64,000 bases of DNA from Prochlorococcus sp. AG-436-O11 (GTDB lineage: Bacteria; Cyanobacteriota; Cyanobacteriia; PCC-6307; Cyanobiaceae): assembly GCA_003212535.1 (NCBI GenBank), contig QCPO01000001.1, positions 155,452-219,451 on the forward strand, given 5' to 3'. Below are positions 14,326-25,380 of the stretch, piece by piece. A model generated the notes under the pieces. That model was not told where the DNA came from, searched no databases, and saw only the letters and a list, made by a program, of their open reading frames with translations. Each line of letters begins with the position of its first letter. Position 1 is the first letter of the stretch. The position numbers were made by a program, and so were the translations under genes.

Positions 14326-15461
14326 TTATACTCTTTTAAAACTGCAATGAAATTTTTTAGCAGATTAAAATCTAAGTTTCTTCGTATTGTTATTCTGATT
14401 CTTGATTGCCCCACTGGAACAGTTGGAGGTCTTATCGCAATTGCTAAAAACCCATTTTCTTCGAGATATTTTTGTAGATAAATTGCCTTCTCTTCTTGGC
14501 CAACAATAATTGATAAAATGTGAGAATCTCCCTCAACTGGAAAACTAAAATTTTTAATAATTTCATCTTTCCATATCTTCGCAGAAGATAATAGATCATT
14601 ACCCCATTCTTTATTTTCTAAAATTTTTTTTAAACCTTCTAGCGCTCCAGCAGCTAAAGATGGCGCAAGAGCGGTTGTGTACCTAAATGCACCACTTGTT
14701 TGGATAAGATATTCACCAATTTCTGAATTTGAAGCTATGAAAGCCCCACCGCTTCCAAATGCTTTTCCAAAAGTTCCAGTAATCATAGTTATATCTGAAC
14801 GGCAATTAAAACTTAAACCCCTGCCTTCATGGCCCAAGATCCCAATTGCATGGGCTTCGTCAACTAATAATTGAACACTATTTTTTTTGCAAATTTCCGT
14901 TATTTCTCTGAGCGGAGCAATTGATCCCTCCATGCTATAAAGAGATTCGACAACAACTAAAATGGAATTTTTTGTGGGGTTAGATTTAATAATTTTATCT
15001 TCTAAATCTTTTAAATTATTGTGTGAAAATCGAACCAGTTTTGCTTGAGCAGCTTTAACTCCAACCAATAAAGAGTTATGGATCAATTTATCTGCTATTA
15101 CGATACTATTTCTGTTTGCTAAAGCCTGGATAGCGGCTATATTTGCTTGAAATCCGCTTGGGAAAAGTAATACTTTCTCTTGATCAAGCCACTTGGCAAG
15201 TTTTGTTTCTAATAATTTATGTATTGGTCTTGAACCTGTAATAAACCTAGAGCTTCCTGAACCAAAACCTTCTAACATGCTTATTTCGTAAGCAGCTTTT
15301 ATTAAATCCTTGTCCCTACTTAATCCAAAATAATCATTACTGCATAAGTCTACAAGTTTTTTATTTAGCGAATTTAAACTTAGAAGTTCGAATGATTTTT
15401 TACCTAAAGAAAATGTTTTTAATTTACGGATTCTATTTTTTGGAATTTTTATTTTTTTCAT
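14322..15461 (-). CDS. bioF: 8-amino-7-oxononanoate synthase
   Basis: BioF condenses pimeloyl-ACP with alanine to give 7-keto-8-aminopelargonate. The 379-residue PLP enzyme has the cofactor Asp in LLVDEAHAIG (D201) and the Schiff-base lysine in TGTFGKAFGSGG (K233). GSGSSRFITGS near residue 67 is the family substrate loop. It is the first gene of the biotin cluster and overlaps bioK by 4 bases. The 139-base gap to the divergent helicase gene must hold the operon promoter. Confidence 0.96.
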   Translation of the reverse strand: MKKIKIPKNRIRKLKTFSLGKKSFELLSLNSLNKKLVDLCSNDYFGLSRDKDLIKAAYEISMLEGFGSGSSRFITGSRPIHKLLETKLAKWLDQEKVLLFPSGFQANIAAIQALANRNSIVIADKLIHNSLLVGVKAAQAKLVRFSHNNLKDLEDKIIKSNPTKNSILVVVESLYSMEGSIAPLREITEICKKNSVQLLVDEAHAIGILGHEGRGLSFNCRSDITMITGTFGKAFGSGGAFIASNSEIGEYLIQTSGAFRYTTALAPSLAAGALEGLKKILENKEWGNDLLSSAKIWKDEIIKNFSFPVEGDSHILSIIVGQEEKAIYLQKYLEENGFLAIAIRPPTVPVGQSRIRITIRRNLDFNLLKNFIAVLKEYK

Positions 15462-15600
15462 TTTGGCAAAATAAAATATAGTGGATTTAATTAAAAAGAT
15501 TTAGATTTACTATTAAAGTTTGCAAGGTGTTTTTTGTTTATTAATATCTATATAGATCATATATTAAGAAGTTAACTCATCCTCTCTTCAATCACAATTA

Positions 15601-18327
15601 TTGCTTAATTTAGAGGAATATTTCCCCTTTCCGCTAGATGATTTTCAATTAGAAGCAATACGAGCTATTAATAGCGGAAATTCTGTTGTTTTAACGGCAC
15701 CAACAGGGTCGGGTAAAACATTGATAGGTGAATTTGCTATATATAGAGGCTTATCTCATGACAGCAGAGTTTTTTATACAACACCTTTAAAAGCCCTATC
15801 AAACCAAAAGTTTAGAGATTTTGCTAATCAATATGGTGAGAATAGAGTTGGTCTTTTAACTGGAGATATAAGTATAAATAGAGAAGCACCAATCTTAGTC
15901 ATGACGACTGAGATTTTTAGGAACATGCTTTATGGCGAATTTGATGAATTTGATGATCCCTTAGAAAATTTAGAATCTGTGATTCTTGATGAATGTCATT
16001 ATATGAATGACCCCCAAAGAGGCACAGTTTGGGAAGAAACTATAATCCATTGCCCTACTAGAACTCAAATAATAGCTTTATCAGCAACAATAGCCAATGC
16101 AGATCAACTACAAAATTGGATAGAAAAAGTTCATGGACCCACAGTACTTATTAATAGTGATAAGAGACCAGTCCCACTTGATTTTATTTTTTGTAGTGTT
16201 AAAGGCCTCCATCCACTTTTAAATAATAAGGGTAATGGAATTCATCCAAACTGTAAGATTTGGAGAGCTCCTAAAGGGCAGAAAATGAGAGGAAAAGTGG
16301 GCAGGATAATGCAACCAAAGTCTCCCTCAATTGGCTTTGTGATCTCGAAACTAGCTGAACGAAATATGTTGCCAGCTATTTATTTTATTTTTAGTAGAAG
16401 AGGATGTGACAAGGCTATTGAGAATATAAAAGATTTAACTTTAGTAAGTTATTCAGAAGCAAGTATTATATCCCAAAAATTAGATGTTTATCTTAAAAAT
16501 AATCAGGAAGCAATTAAAGATAAATCTCAATGCGAGGCATTAAAACGCGGTATTGCATCTCATCATGCTGGATTATTGCCTGCATGGAAAGAATTGGTTG
16601 AGGAATTATTTCAGCAAGGTTTAATAAAAGTTGTTTTTGCAACTGAAACTCTTGCTGCAGGAATAAATATGCCCGCAAGAACAACTGTTATTTCTTCTTT
16701 ATCAAAAAGGACAGAAGATGGGCATAGATTATTATTTAGCAGTGAATTTTTGCAAATGTCAGGAAGAGCTGGAAGAAGAGGAAAAGATACCCAGGGATAT
16801 GTTCTTACATTACAAACAAGATTCGAAGGTGCCAAAGAAGCAAGTGCACTGGCTATTAGTAAACCAAATTCTTTAGAGAGTCAATTCACTCCTAGCTATG
16901 GAATGGTACTTAATCTTTTACAAAGTTATACTTTAGAGAAGTCTAAAGAATTAATTAAAAGAAGTTTTGGTAGTTTTTTATATTTAGGTGAATCTTCAGG
17001 TGAGAATATAATTCTTGAAAATTTAGATAAGGATTTAATTGAATTAAAAAAAATTACATCTAACGTTTCATGGAAAGATTTTGATGCCTACGAAAAGTTA
17101 AAAAATCGTCTTAAAGAAGAGAGAAGACTCTTGAAAATTTTAGAAAAACAAGCAGCAGAAAAATTATTAGAAGAGATAACTAATGCGCTCCCATATATTA
17201 AAGATGGAAGCTTAATTTCAATCAAAGCTCCTCAAATTAAAAGAAAAATTGTTCCAGGATTAATTTGTAAGAAAATATATGAATCCCAAAAAATTAAGAG
17301 TTTATTGTGTTTGACAATTGATAATTTATTTATTCTTATAAAACCCTCATACATAGTAAGTATTTTTAATGATTTGGATGAAATTGATGTCTTAGGACTT
17401 GAAGTACCAAAGATGTATTTTTCTGGAGAGGTATTTATAGGAGATGATATGTCGAAGTGTTATGCGGATCGAATTTTAGAAGTTTCTAAAAAAAATGATT
17501 TACAAACTCCACAATATGATTTGACAACGGAAGTTTTGGCACAACAGCAACAAATTCATAATTTAGAAGAAACAGTTACTGATCATCCCGTACATAGATT
17601 TGGAGATTCCAAGAAATTAAAGAAATATAGAAAAAGAATTATTGATGTTGAACAAGAAATAAATATGAGAAAAAAACTTCTTGAGGATAAAGAAAATTAT
17701 AACTGGAGAACTTTTACCGATTTGATTAAAATTTTGAATCATTTTGGTTGTTTAAATGATTTGGAATTGACAGAAGTTGGACAAACAGTTGGTGCAATAA
17801 GAAGTGAAAATGAATTATGGATTGGTCTTGTTTTAGTTAGTGGTTATTTAGACGATTTAGATCCTCCTGAGTTAGCTGCAATTATTCAAGCTATATGTGT
17901 TGATGTAAGGAGGCCTAATCTTTGGTGTAATTTCAAGCCTTCTTTAAAGGTAATAGATGTTTTTAATGAATTAGATGGTTTAAGAAAATTAGTCTCTTTT
18001 CAACAAAATAAGTTTCATATTGAAATTCCTATCTATTTAGAAACAGAGTTGACTGGAATTATTTCTGAATGGGCAAGAGGAAAACAATGGAAAGATTTGG
18101 TTTCTAATACTTCATTAGACGAAGGTGATGTAGTGAGGATTATTAGAAGAACAATTGATGTCCTTTCTCAAGTGCAATACTGTATTGGTGTTAGTAATAA
18201 ATTAAAAAGCAAAGCAAAGCTAGCATTAAAAGCTATTAATCGTTTTCCTGTTTCTGAATCTAATGATCTTATAAAAGTCTCTGAAGATATTAATCCTGCA
18301 ACAAAAAGAATTGACAATAATTCTTAA
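15601..18327 (+). CDS. Ski2/Mtr4-like DEAD/DEAH-box RNA helicase
   Basis: The 908-residue superfamily 2 helicase has Walker A APTGSGKT at residues 33-40, the DExH box as DECH at 130-133, SAT near ALSATIANA, and motif VI QMSGRAGRRG. A C-terminal region with a Ski2-like arch and helical bundle follows. The nearest relatives with known roles are eukaryotic Ski2 and Mtr4 (exosome cofactors) and the plant chloroplast homologue ISE2. An RNA unwinding or turnover role is expected, but the partner is unknown in cyanobacteria. The start is TTG at 15601, adjacent to the conserved LEEYFPFPLDDFQ; there is no in-frame ATG upstream. It is divergent from bioF. Confidence 0.92.
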   Translation: MLNLEEYFPFPLDDFQLEAIRAINSGNSVVLTAPTGSGKTLIGEFAIYRGLSHDSRVFYTTPLKALSNQKFRDFANQYGENRVGLLTGDISINREAPILVMTTEIFRNMLYGEFDEFDDPLENLESVILDECHYMNDPQRGTVWEETIIHCPTRTQIIALSATIANADQLQNWIEKVHGPTVLINSDKRPVPLDFIFCSVKGLHPLLNNKGNGIHPNCKIWRAPKGQKMRGKVGRIMQPKSPSIGFVISKLAERNMLPAIYFIFSRRGCDKAIENIKDLTLVSYSEASIISQKLDVYLKNNQEAIKDKSQCEALKRGIASHHAGLLPAWKELVEELFQQGLIKVVFATETLAAGINMPARTTVISSLSKRTEDGHRLLFSSEFLQMSGRAGRRGKDTQGYVLTLQTRFEGAKEASALAISKPNSLESQFTPSYGMVLNLLQSYTLEKSKELIKRSFGSFLYLGESSGENIILENLDKDLIELKKITSNVSWKDFDAYEKLKNRLKEERRLLKILEKQAAEKLLEEITNALPYIKDGSLISIKAPQIKRKIVPGLICKKIYESQKIKSLLCLTIDNLFILIKPSYIVSIFNDLDEIDVLGLEVPKMYFSGEVFIGDDMSKCYADRILEVSKKNDLQTPQYDLTTEVLAQQQQIHNLEETVTDHPVHRFGDSKKLKKYRKRIIDVEQEINMRKKLLEDKENYNWRTFTDLIKILNHFGCLNDLELTEVGQTVGAIRSENELWIGLVLVSGYLDDLDPPELAAIIQAICVDVRRPNLWCNFKPSLKVIDVFNELDGLRKLVSFQQNKFHIEIPIYLETELTGIISEWARGKQWKDLVSNTSLDEGDVVRIIRRTIDVLSQVQYCIGVSNKLKSKAKLALKAINRFPVSESNDLIKVSEDINPATKRIDNNS

Positions 18328-18336
18328 ATTTTTTAA

Positions 18337-19722
18337 TCAAATCATTGAATTGATATTCATTGCTTCATCAAATTCATCTTCGTTTAAATAACCTAATTTA
18401 AGTGTTGCCTCTTTTAAATTTAATGATTCTTTGAAGGCAAGGTTTGCAATTTCAGCTGCTTTTTCATAACCAACTTTTGGCACTATGGCTGTAACCAACA
18501 TTAGTGAATTTTCTAAATTTAACTTCATTTTCTTTTGATTAGGTTCCATCCCATCAACTAATTTTATTCTGAAGTTTTCTATTGCATTTTTAAGTAATTT
18601 TAAACTTGTAAGAATATTAAATCCAATCAGAGGCTTATATTCATTCATCTGTAAAGTGCCGCTAGAATTTGCCATTGAAACTGCATATTCAAGACCCATT
18701 ATCTGAGTGCAAACCATTGATAAGGCTTCGCATTGAGTCGGATTCACTTTACCCGGCATGATAGAACTTCCGGGTTCATTTTGAGGGATAATTAATTCAT
18801 ATATTCCTGACCTTGGTCCTGAAGATAGAATTTTTATATCATTTGAAATTTTAAATAATGAACCTGCTAATATTTTAATCTGACTCATTACTTGAGCTAG
18901 ACGATCATGCGAGGCCATGATAGAGAAATTATTTTTTGATTTATAGAACATTAGATTAGTATCATCGGAAATTGATTTTATAGACTCTTCACAAAATCCT
19001 TTTGGACAATTAATCCCTGTTCCAACTGCAGTTCCTCCCAGAGGTAAGAAATACAATTCATTCAGACTTATAATAATTGCATTCTCAGCATCTTTAAGTT
19101 GCTCTGACCATCCTGATATTTCTTGCCCAAAAGTAAGGGGCACTGCATCTTGAAAATGGGTTCTTCCTATCTTTATAAGGTCTTTCCATTCTTCACTTTT
19201 TTCATCGAGGATCTTCGTAAGTTCTCTTATCGTTGGAACTAAATTTTTGATTATTTCACTAACAACAGACATTTGAATAGCAGCAGGAAAAGTATCATTA
19301 GTTGACTGAGATTTATTTACATCATCATTCGGATGAATTGGTTGATGACTACCAAGCTCTGAATTTGTTTTTAATGCTGCAATGTTTGAAATTACCTCAT
19401 TAACATTCATATTTGTTTGCGTGCCACTACCTGTTTGCCAAACCTTTAGGGGAAACTGTGAATCATGAAGCCCATCAAGTATCTCTGTACACGCCTCTAC
19501 AATCAAATCTTTTTTTCTTTTATCTATTAACCCTAAATTGAAATTCGCAATTGAAGCAGCTTTTTTTATGAGGGTGAGTGAATAAATTAACTCAATTGGA
19601 ATTAATTCTTCTCCAATAGAAAAATTTATTATCGATCTTTGTGTTTGAGCACCCCACAAAGCTTCGATGGGAACCTCTATTGTTCCCATACTATCTTTTT
19701 CAATCCTAAAGTTTTTTGTCAT
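18337..19722 (-). CDS. fumC: Fumarate hydratase, class II
   Basis: FumC interconverts fumarate and malate in carbon and aspartate metabolism. The 461-residue protein shows GSGTQTNMNVNEV and the superfamily signature GSSIMPGKVNPTQCE, with the catalytic Ser loop. HPNDDVNKSQSTND is the second conserved region. It lies 48 bases downstream of purB on the same strand. Both belong to the aspartase/fumarase superfamily, and PurB produces the fumarate this enzyme would consume, which makes the adjacency functionally sensible. Confidence 0.96.
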   Translation of the reverse strand: MTKNFRIEKDSMGTIEVPIEALWGAQTQRSIINFSIGEELIPIELIYSLTLIKKAASIANFNLGLIDKRKKDLIVEACTEILDGLHDSQFPLKVWQTGSGTQTNMNVNEVISNIAALKTNSELGSHQPIHPNDDVNKSQSTNDTFPAAIQMSVVSEIIKNLVPTIRELTKILDEKSEEWKDLIKIGRTHFQDAVPLTFGQEISGWSEQLKDAENAIIISLNELYFLPLGGTAVGTGINCPKGFCEESIKSISDDTNLMFYKSKNNFSIMASHDRLAQVMSQIKILAGSLFKISNDIKILSSGPRSGIYELIIPQNEPGSSIMPGKVNPTQCEALSMVCTQIMGLEYAVSMANSSGTLQMNEYKPLIGFNILTSLKLLKNAIENFRIKLVDGMEPNQKKMKLNLENSLMLVTAIVPKVGYEKAAEIANLAFKESLNLKEATLKLGYLNEDEFDEAMNINSMI

Positions 19723-19770
19723 TATTCCTCTGAAAACACTGGTTTAACTTAGATAAGGTTTTCAGTAATC

Positions 19771-21066
19771 CTAGATACCTAACTTCTCCCATATTACACT
19801 TAAATTATTGAGATGAATTGAAGGATTAAAACATTCTTCTAAGTCACTTTGATCAATAAAATCCATTATTTCATTATCTCTCTCTATATTTTGTTTGAAA
19901 TTCCCATTTTCAGTATTCCACGCCTGATGCGCATTTTTTTGTACTAAGCTATAAGCTTTTTCTCTAGACAACCCTTTCTCTACAAGCAAAAGTAAAACTT
20001 TCTGACTAAAGATTACACCACCATATATATTTAAATTTTTGAGCATATTTTTTGGATAAACTTCCAAATTGCTTACTATATCTTTCATTTCCCTGAGCAT
20101 AAAATGCAAACAGATTGATACGTCAGGTAACATGATACGTTCATTTGAACTATGGCTTATATCTCTTTCGTGCCAAAGTGGAACATTTTCCAGTGCAGTT
20201 AAGACGTAACTTCTCAAAATTCTTGCTAAACCGCTTACTCTTTCACTTCGAATAGGATTTCTTTTATGAGGCATGGCAGAACTTCCTTTTTGCCCTTTTG
20301 TAAAGCCCTCCTCAACTTCTAGAACATCAGTTCTTTGTAAATTTCTTATTTCAGTTGCGAATCTATCTAGAGAAGCGCCAACTAGTGCAATAGTTTGAAC
20401 ATATTCTGCATGCCTGTCTCTCGATATGACCTGCGTACTTGCTGTATCTGGTTTTAAGCCGAGTAAATCACAAGTTATTTGTTCTACTTTGGGATTCGTA
20501 TTAGCGTATGTTCCCATTGCACCACTTATTTGTCCAATAGCTACAGATTCTTTCAGTGTTAACAATCTTTTTTTGTTCCTTATTATTTCTGCTAACCATC
20601 CAGCAAGTTTAAAACCGAAGGAAATTGGCTCCCCATGAATTGCATGAGATCTGCCAATCATTAATGTATTTTTATGCTTCCTTGCTAATAATCTGACTTC
20701 ATTTTCTAGATTCTTCATTTCTTCTAATAACAATTCGCAAGAATCTTTTAACTGAAGAGATAAGCCAGTATCAAGTACATCACTACTGGTCATACCAACA
20801 TGTATATATCTTCCAGAATCTCCTACAAATTCATTAACGCTTGTAAGAAATGCTATGACATCATGTTTAACTTCTTTCTCAATTTCTGTAATTCTAGATT
20901 CATCAAACTTTGCATTTGAACGGATCTCTTTCATGGCATTCTCAGGAATTTTTCCTAGGGAAAAATTTGCTTCACATGCAGCTATTTCAACCTTAAGCCA
21001 ACTCTGGAATTTTGCGCTATCAGTCCAGATTTTCCCCATTTCGGGTAATGTGTAACGCTCGATCAC
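19771..21066 (-). CDS. purB: Adenylosuccinate lyase
   Basis: PurB catalyses two steps of AMP synthesis, splitting SAICAR and adenylosuccinate and releasing fumarate. The 431-residue protein has the signature SSAMPHKRNPIRSE near residue 266 and the substrate regions HVGMTSSDVLDTG and RSHAIHGEPISFG. The family start ERYTLPEMGKIW matches. It is transcribed towards fumC. The 286-base gap to tlyA on the other side carries the promoters for both; no structured element is evident there. Confidence 0.97.
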   Translation of the reverse strand: MIERYTLPEMGKIWTDSAKFQSWLKVEIAACEANFSLGKIPENAMKEIRSNAKFDESRITEIEKEVKHDVIAFLTSVNEFVGDSGRYIHVGMTSSDVLDTGLSLQLKDSCELLLEEMKNLENEVRLLARKHKNTLMIGRSHAIHGEPISFGFKLAGWLAEIIRNKKRLLTLKESVAIGQISGAMGTYANTNPKVEQITCDLLGLKPDTASTQVISRDRHAEYVQTIALVGASLDRFATEIRNLQRTDVLEVEEGFTKGQKGSSAMPHKRNPIRSERVSGLARILRSYVLTALENVPLWHERDISHSSNERIMLPDVSICLHFMLREMKDIVSNLEVYPKNMLKNLNIYGGVIFSQKVLLLLVEKGLSREKAYSLVQKNAHQAWNTENGNFKQNIERDNEIMDFIDQSDLEECFNPSIHLNNLSVIWEKLGI

Positions 21067-21352
21067 AATTTTTATTAATTATCAATTTAAACTTTATAAC
21101 CAAAATCGAATTATTGCTCTATACCTTAAAGATGTACTTGCCATTGAACATAATTCAACTCGGATTATTGTTTTATGTAACAAAGCTTCAGCATATAAAA
21201 ACTCTTACTCTTACCCAAATATGGTATTTATTTATCTTTATCAATGATATTACTCTTCTCTATACTTAAAGTCTAAAATTAAAATATGTTTATAACTGTC
21301 GATCTAAATCAATTATTAGTTCTTTCCCTAAAAATTTTTTTTTGATGTATAT

Positions 21353-22165
21353 ATGATTAAAAAAAGTAGATTAGATATTTATCTTCTGAACAAAGGTTTA
21401 TGTGAAACTCGTCAGAAGGCTCAAGGGATAATTCTTGCAGGAAAAGTTAAAGATATAAATGGTAAGATTTTCGATAAGCCTGGACAGCAAGTAATAATTG
21501 GATCTGAATTTTTTATTGAGTCTGAACCTCAATTTGTATCAAGGGGAGGAGAAAAATTATTAGAGGCCTTTAAAAAACTTGAAATTAATGTAAAAGATAA
21601 AGTTTGTATAGATGCCGGCATCTCAACGGGTGGTTTTACTGATTGCTTATTACAACAAGGAGCAAAGTTGGTTTATGGCATAGATGTGGGTTATGGACAA
21701 ACTGCATGGGAGATTAGGAATAATCCAAAAGTAATACTCCTGGAAAGAACAAATATTCGTAATTTAAAGCCTGATGATTTTTTTGTTAAAGATAATTTAT
21801 TCCCCAATTTCGTAGTTGCTGATTTGTCTTTTATCTCATTAAAGTTAGTTTTTCAATCTATTAACAATTTATTATCTGGAGATTGTATAGAGGGAATATT
21901 TCTTATCAAACCGCAATTTGAAGTAGGAAAAGGTCGAGTAAGCAAAGGTGGCGTTGTTAGAAAACCTGATTATCACATAGAGGCGATAGATTCAGTTATT
22001 AATGCTGCTAGAGAATTTCAATGGAATATTAAGGGTTTGATATCTTCTCCATTAGTAGGTCCTGCAGGAAATCATGAATACCTAGCTTGGATGTGCAAAA
22101 GAGATATCTCAAACTCAATTATAGATAAGAAATATATTGAAAATTTAGTAAAAGATACGCTTTAG
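21353..22165 (+). CDS. tlyA: TlyA-family RNA methyltransferase (S4 + FtsJ-like domains)
   Basis: The 270-residue protein has an N-terminal S4 RNA-binding domain (RLDIYLLNKGLCETRQKAQG) and an FtsJ-type methyltransferase core with CIDAGISTGGFTDCLLQQGA near residue 85. KPQFEVGKG is the next conserved block. TlyA enzymes are annotated as hemolysins but act as ribosomal RNA 2'-O-methyltransferases; the exact target in cyanobacteria is not shown here. The gene converges on glnB, and the stop codons are adjacent with no gap. Confidence 0.9.
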   Translation: MIKKSRLDIYLLNKGLCETRQKAQGIILAGKVKDINGKIFDKPGQQVIIGSEFFIESEPQFVSRGGEKLLEAFKKLEINVKDKVCIDAGISTGGFTDCLLQQGAKLVYGIDVGYGQTAWEIRNNPKVILLERTNIRNLKPDDFFVKDNLFPNFVVADLSFISLKLVFQSINNLLSGDCIEGIFLIKPQFEVGKGRVSKGGVVRKPDYHIEAIDSVINAAREFQWNIKGLISSPLVGPAGNHEYLAWMCKRDISNSIIDKKYIENLVKDTL

Positions 22166-22507
<342 letters not shown>

Positions 22508-22528
22508 TTAATCTTCAACATTTTTATA

Positions 22529-22798
22529 TTAATTGTTTTTTTGACAAACATCCACCTTTGAAATACAAGAAATTGATTTAATATTTAGCCCAGCATTAGT
22601 TGCATCTTCAATTAATAATTTAGAGTTTTCTTCAGAAATTAATACTGAATTGTTTGATAATGCTTCCCACTGGTCATTTTCAAAGTGCGTTTGAAGCCAT
22701 AACATTCCAATTACACTTGTAGGCTGAAGAGATTTAGTTAAGTTGTTATCGATATTTATCAAACAAATGTCCATTAATTTTTTTTTAACTAAACACAT
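22529..22798 (-). CDS. Unknown protein, up to 89 aa
   Basis: This small ORF lies directly upstream of glnB on the same strand, 24 bases away. The predicted protein has a central segment SVIGMLWLQTHFENDQWEAL and a Cys-containing C-terminus (ISCISKVDVCQKNN). The first eight codons are Lys-rich, and a second ATG at 22774 (MDICLINIDNN) is an equally likely start. I do not recognise the family. The WLQTHFE segment suggests a conserved picocyanobacterial protein. Position beside glnB hints at co-expression but gives no function. Confidence 0.7.
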   Translation of the reverse strand: MCLVKKKLMDICLINIDNNLTKSLQPTSVIGMLWLQTHFENDQWEALSNNSVLISEENSKLLIEDATNAGLNIKSISCISKVDVCQKNN

Positions 22799-22947
22799 AA
22801 AACCTTTTAAATGACATCATTATTGTTACTGTTGATACAAAATTAAGATTTCATATCCTTTTTTAGCTATTTGTCATAGTTGTTGAGGGTTTAATTTTTG
22901 CAGATTCATATCTTTTTATATAGGTTTAGTAAATATATTTTGCAAAA

Positions 22948-23358
22948 ATGAGTTCAACTAATTTACATGATTCAACTGAAAGACCCTTGTATGGGGAAAG
23001 ATTAATTGAAGAATCAAAAATAATTTGTTTTGATAATCCCAATAATAAAAGAATTTATGAAGTTTCCATTGATTTGCCTGAATTTACATGTAAATGCCCA
23101 TTTTCTGGTTATCCAGATTTTGCAAAACTAAATATTTTTTATCAACCGAATATGAAAGTTTATGAGTTGAAATCCTTGAAACTTTATATTAATAATTTTA
23201 GAGATATAAAAATATCCCATGAAGAAGTTGTTAACAGAATAATGGATGATCTAGTGAATTCCTGTTCACCTCACTGGATACATTTACATGCAGAATTTAA
23301 TCCTAGAGGGAATGTGTCTATGAAGTTAGATATTGTTAGTGGACAGAAAAAAAATTAA
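22948..23358 (+). CDS. queF: NADPH-dependent 7-cyano-7-deazaguanine reductase
   Basis: QueF reduces preQ0 to preQ1 in queuosine synthesis. The 136-residue protein is of the short (YkvM) type. The nucleophilic Cys and general-acid Asp are in [14 protein letters not shown] (C50, D57). The NADPH motif [15 protein letters not shown] follows, and the substrate Glu-His region [16 protein letters not shown] is near the end. The stop overlaps the convergent ccs1 gene by 4 bases. I looked for a preQ1 riboswitch in the 150 bases upstream and saw none. Confidence 0.96.
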   Translation: MSSTNLHDSTERPLYGERLIEESKIICFDNPNNKRIYEVSIDLPEFTCKCPFSGYPDFAKLNIFYQPNMKVYELKSLKLYINNFRDIKISHEEVVNRIMDDLVNSCSPHWIHLHAEFNPRGNVSMKLDIVSGQKKN

Positions 23359-24641
23359 AACTTCTGAATTTCTTCTGATAATTTTAAAAACTCTTTTTTA
23401 AAACCAAGTAGATTTCTATTACTAAGACCACCGATTAATAATTTTTTAGATTTTTTATTAAATAAAATCCATAATTGATTCGTTGGTATAAGACTTAATA
23501 CCGTTCCAAAGATTATCAACATAAAAGAAAAGTAAATAAATGGAATTGAAGGATCATTTTTAATTATCAAACCACTGCTAGAGATTATCTTTTTTAAAGA
23601 TAATTTAGAAGAATTAATTTCTAGTGAATCGCCATTTAAATAGATTTTTTTTTCAGCAAAATTTTCAAGATTAGAGATTTTTATAGGACCATTTTCATTA
23701 TCTATTGTCAAGAGATAATTTTTTTTTGTTTCTTCGCCTAATTCAAGCAATATGCCCCAAACTTGATTACCTATCTCAGGTATCGGTTTGAGTTGGAGCT
23801 GGTAAAGAATATTATCTATTTCAATAACTACATTTGAAACGGCCCAATCAGCTTGATAAATAGTTAATCCTTTAAATCTGATTGGGTGATTAACTTTGGT
23901 TGCTTTGATTTCATTTAATTTAAGATCTTCGGAAAAAAAATGTAGCCTTGAAATAAATTGCTTTGGTATGCCATCACTTTCGCGTTCTATTACGAAATTG
24001 TCTAGTTTTATTGTCGCTTTGGAATTGTTACTCTCATTGATCAAGTCTAAGCTTTCTCCTGGAATCAAAAATTGTTCTTTTGATTCGCTAGTGAAACTTC
24101 CGTAAGCTGAACCTATAAGTAAAATTATTAGTCCGATATGGACAATAATAGGCCCTAGTTTTCCAATTAAACCTTTTCTAGCAGAAAGGCGATTTTCAAA
24201 TTTGGATGTGCTCCAACCATTTGTTTTAAGAAATAAATTCGCTTTTGATATATATTCTCCATCATAATTTGTTTGGTGATTTGAAATTAATTGCAATTTT
24301 TCGAATTTTTTTTCATTTTTGTAGTCAGTCCATTGTAAAGACGCTTTTAACGCAGGAATTTGTCTTCTAAAACTACAAGCTGCGAGAGAAATACAAAGAA
24401 GTATTAATGCTAATAAAAACCAAAAACTTGTATATAAATGATCCAATTGAAGTTTTAGGACTCCCTCACCATTTATAAATCCAAAAATTGGAGATTTATT
24501 GAATAAATCAATATAAGCTTGTTTATTATTCCCTTGAGGGATAAAAGTTCCAATACTACTTGAAATGGCAATAAAAATTATTAATGAAATTGCAAATCTT
24601 AAACTTGATATTTTTAAAATAAGATTCTTAAAAATAATCAT
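23355..24641 (-). CDS. ccs1: Cytochrome c biogenesis protein Ccs1/ResB
   Basis: Ccs1 works with CcsA in system II to move and attach haem to c-type cytochromes on the lumenal side. The 428-residue protein has N-terminal membrane helices ([39 protein letters not shown]), a third at [20 protein letters not shown] with the conserved His, a large soluble domain, and a last helix near 370. The gene lies immediately after ccdA on the minus strand (1 base between stop and start region), consistent with one transcript for cytochrome maturation. Confidence 0.95.
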   Translation of the reverse strand: MIIFKNLILKISSLRFAISLIIFIAISSSIGTFIPQGNNKQAYIDLFNKSPIFGFINGEGVLKLQLDHLYTSFWFLLALILLCISLAACSFRRQIPALKASLQWTDYKNEKKFEKLQLISNHQTNYDGEYISKANLFLKTNGWSTSKFENRLSARKGLIGKLGPIIVHIGLIILLIGSAYGSFTSESKEQFLIPGESLDLINESNNSKATIKLDNFVIERESDGIPKQFISRLHFFSEDLKLNEIKATKVNHPIRFKGLTIYQADWAVSNVVIEIDNILYQLQLKPIPEIGNQVWGILLELGEETKKNYLLTIDNENGPIKISNLENFAEKKIYLNGDSLEINSSKLSLKKIISSSGLIIKNDPSIPFIYFSFMLIIFGTVLSLIPTNQLWILFNKKSKKLLIGGLSNRNLLGFKKEFLKLSEEIQKF

Positions 24642-25364
24642 TTAAATCCAATTTGAGAGTAAATTTAAACTTCCGAGGGAAACTAAAAATATTCCACTTA
24701 ATTTAGGAATTACTTGACTATATTTTCTAAGTTCTAGAAATTGTTTTAAATTTTCTGTTGTAGCCCCTGCAATTATTATTGGGGTCACTTGTCCCAGACC
24801 AAAGAAAAATAAAAAGATAATTGAGATAGTCGGGTTTTTAGCCTGTGATACCCAAGCTAATAGACTAGCTAATACTGGGGTGATACAAGGTGAAGAGGCA
24901 AATCCAAAAGTAGTTCCTATTGCAAAAGGGGTTATTAAGGAGGGTATTTTTTCTTCAATAAATTTTAAATCAGGTCCATTTGGCAACTGGAATTTTAAAA
25001 GTCCTAATAAATTAAACCCCATGATTATTGCTATTAAGGCAACTATAGAGGTGTAATAGTGAGGGATTTGTCCGTATATTTTTCCTAAAAATCCACTTAA
25101 TGCTCCCAATGTAACAAGAGCAAAAACCACTCCTCCTGAAAAACTCAGCAGTTTAAATTGATTTTTCTCTGTTCCTCCGATATAAGCAATAGTTACTGGT
25201 AGTAAGGATAATGAACATGGACCTAGGCTTGTTAAAAGGCCTGCACTGAAAACTAAAAATACTGTAAAGGGCCCAGGATGATTAAGTCCTTGCTGCATAA
25301 GTAAAGTGCCCTTTTGAGATAATTCAGAAATAAATAAATTAATTGATACGATAACGAGACTCAA
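24642..25364 (-). CDS. ccdA: Thiol-disulfide transport protein CcdA
   Basis: CcdA carries electrons across the membrane to keep apocytochrome cysteines reduced. The 240-residue protein has six hydrophobic helices and the two essential Pro-Cys sites, SLGPCSLSLLP and ASSPCITPVLA. It lies between ftsW and ccs1 on the minus strand, 16 bases after ftsW. The start chosen gives a slightly long N-terminus before the first helix; an ATG at the MQQGLNHPGPF segment is a possible alternative. Confidence 0.94.
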   Translation of the reverse strand: MSLVIVSINLFISELSQKGTLLMQQGLNHPGPFTVFLVFSAGLLTSLGPCSLSLLPVTIAYIGGTEKNQFKLLSFSGGVVFALVTLGALSGFLGKIYGQIPHYYTSIVALIAIIMGFNLLGLLKFQLPNGPDLKFIEEKIPSLITPFAIGTTFGFASSPCITPVLASLLAWVSQAKNPTISIIFLFFFGLGQVTPIIIAGATTENLKQFLELRKYSQVIPKLSGIFLVSLGSLNLLSNWI

Positions 25365-25380
25365 ATCTCTTGAATTCTAA

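Noticed and set aside
21012..21269. Open frame between purB and tlyA on the plus strand
   Set aside because: It overlaps the purB start on the other strand and has an unconvincing, low-complexity product.
22799..22947. preQ1 riboswitch before queF
   Set aside because: No characteristic hairpin plus A-rich tail or conserved core could be matched.
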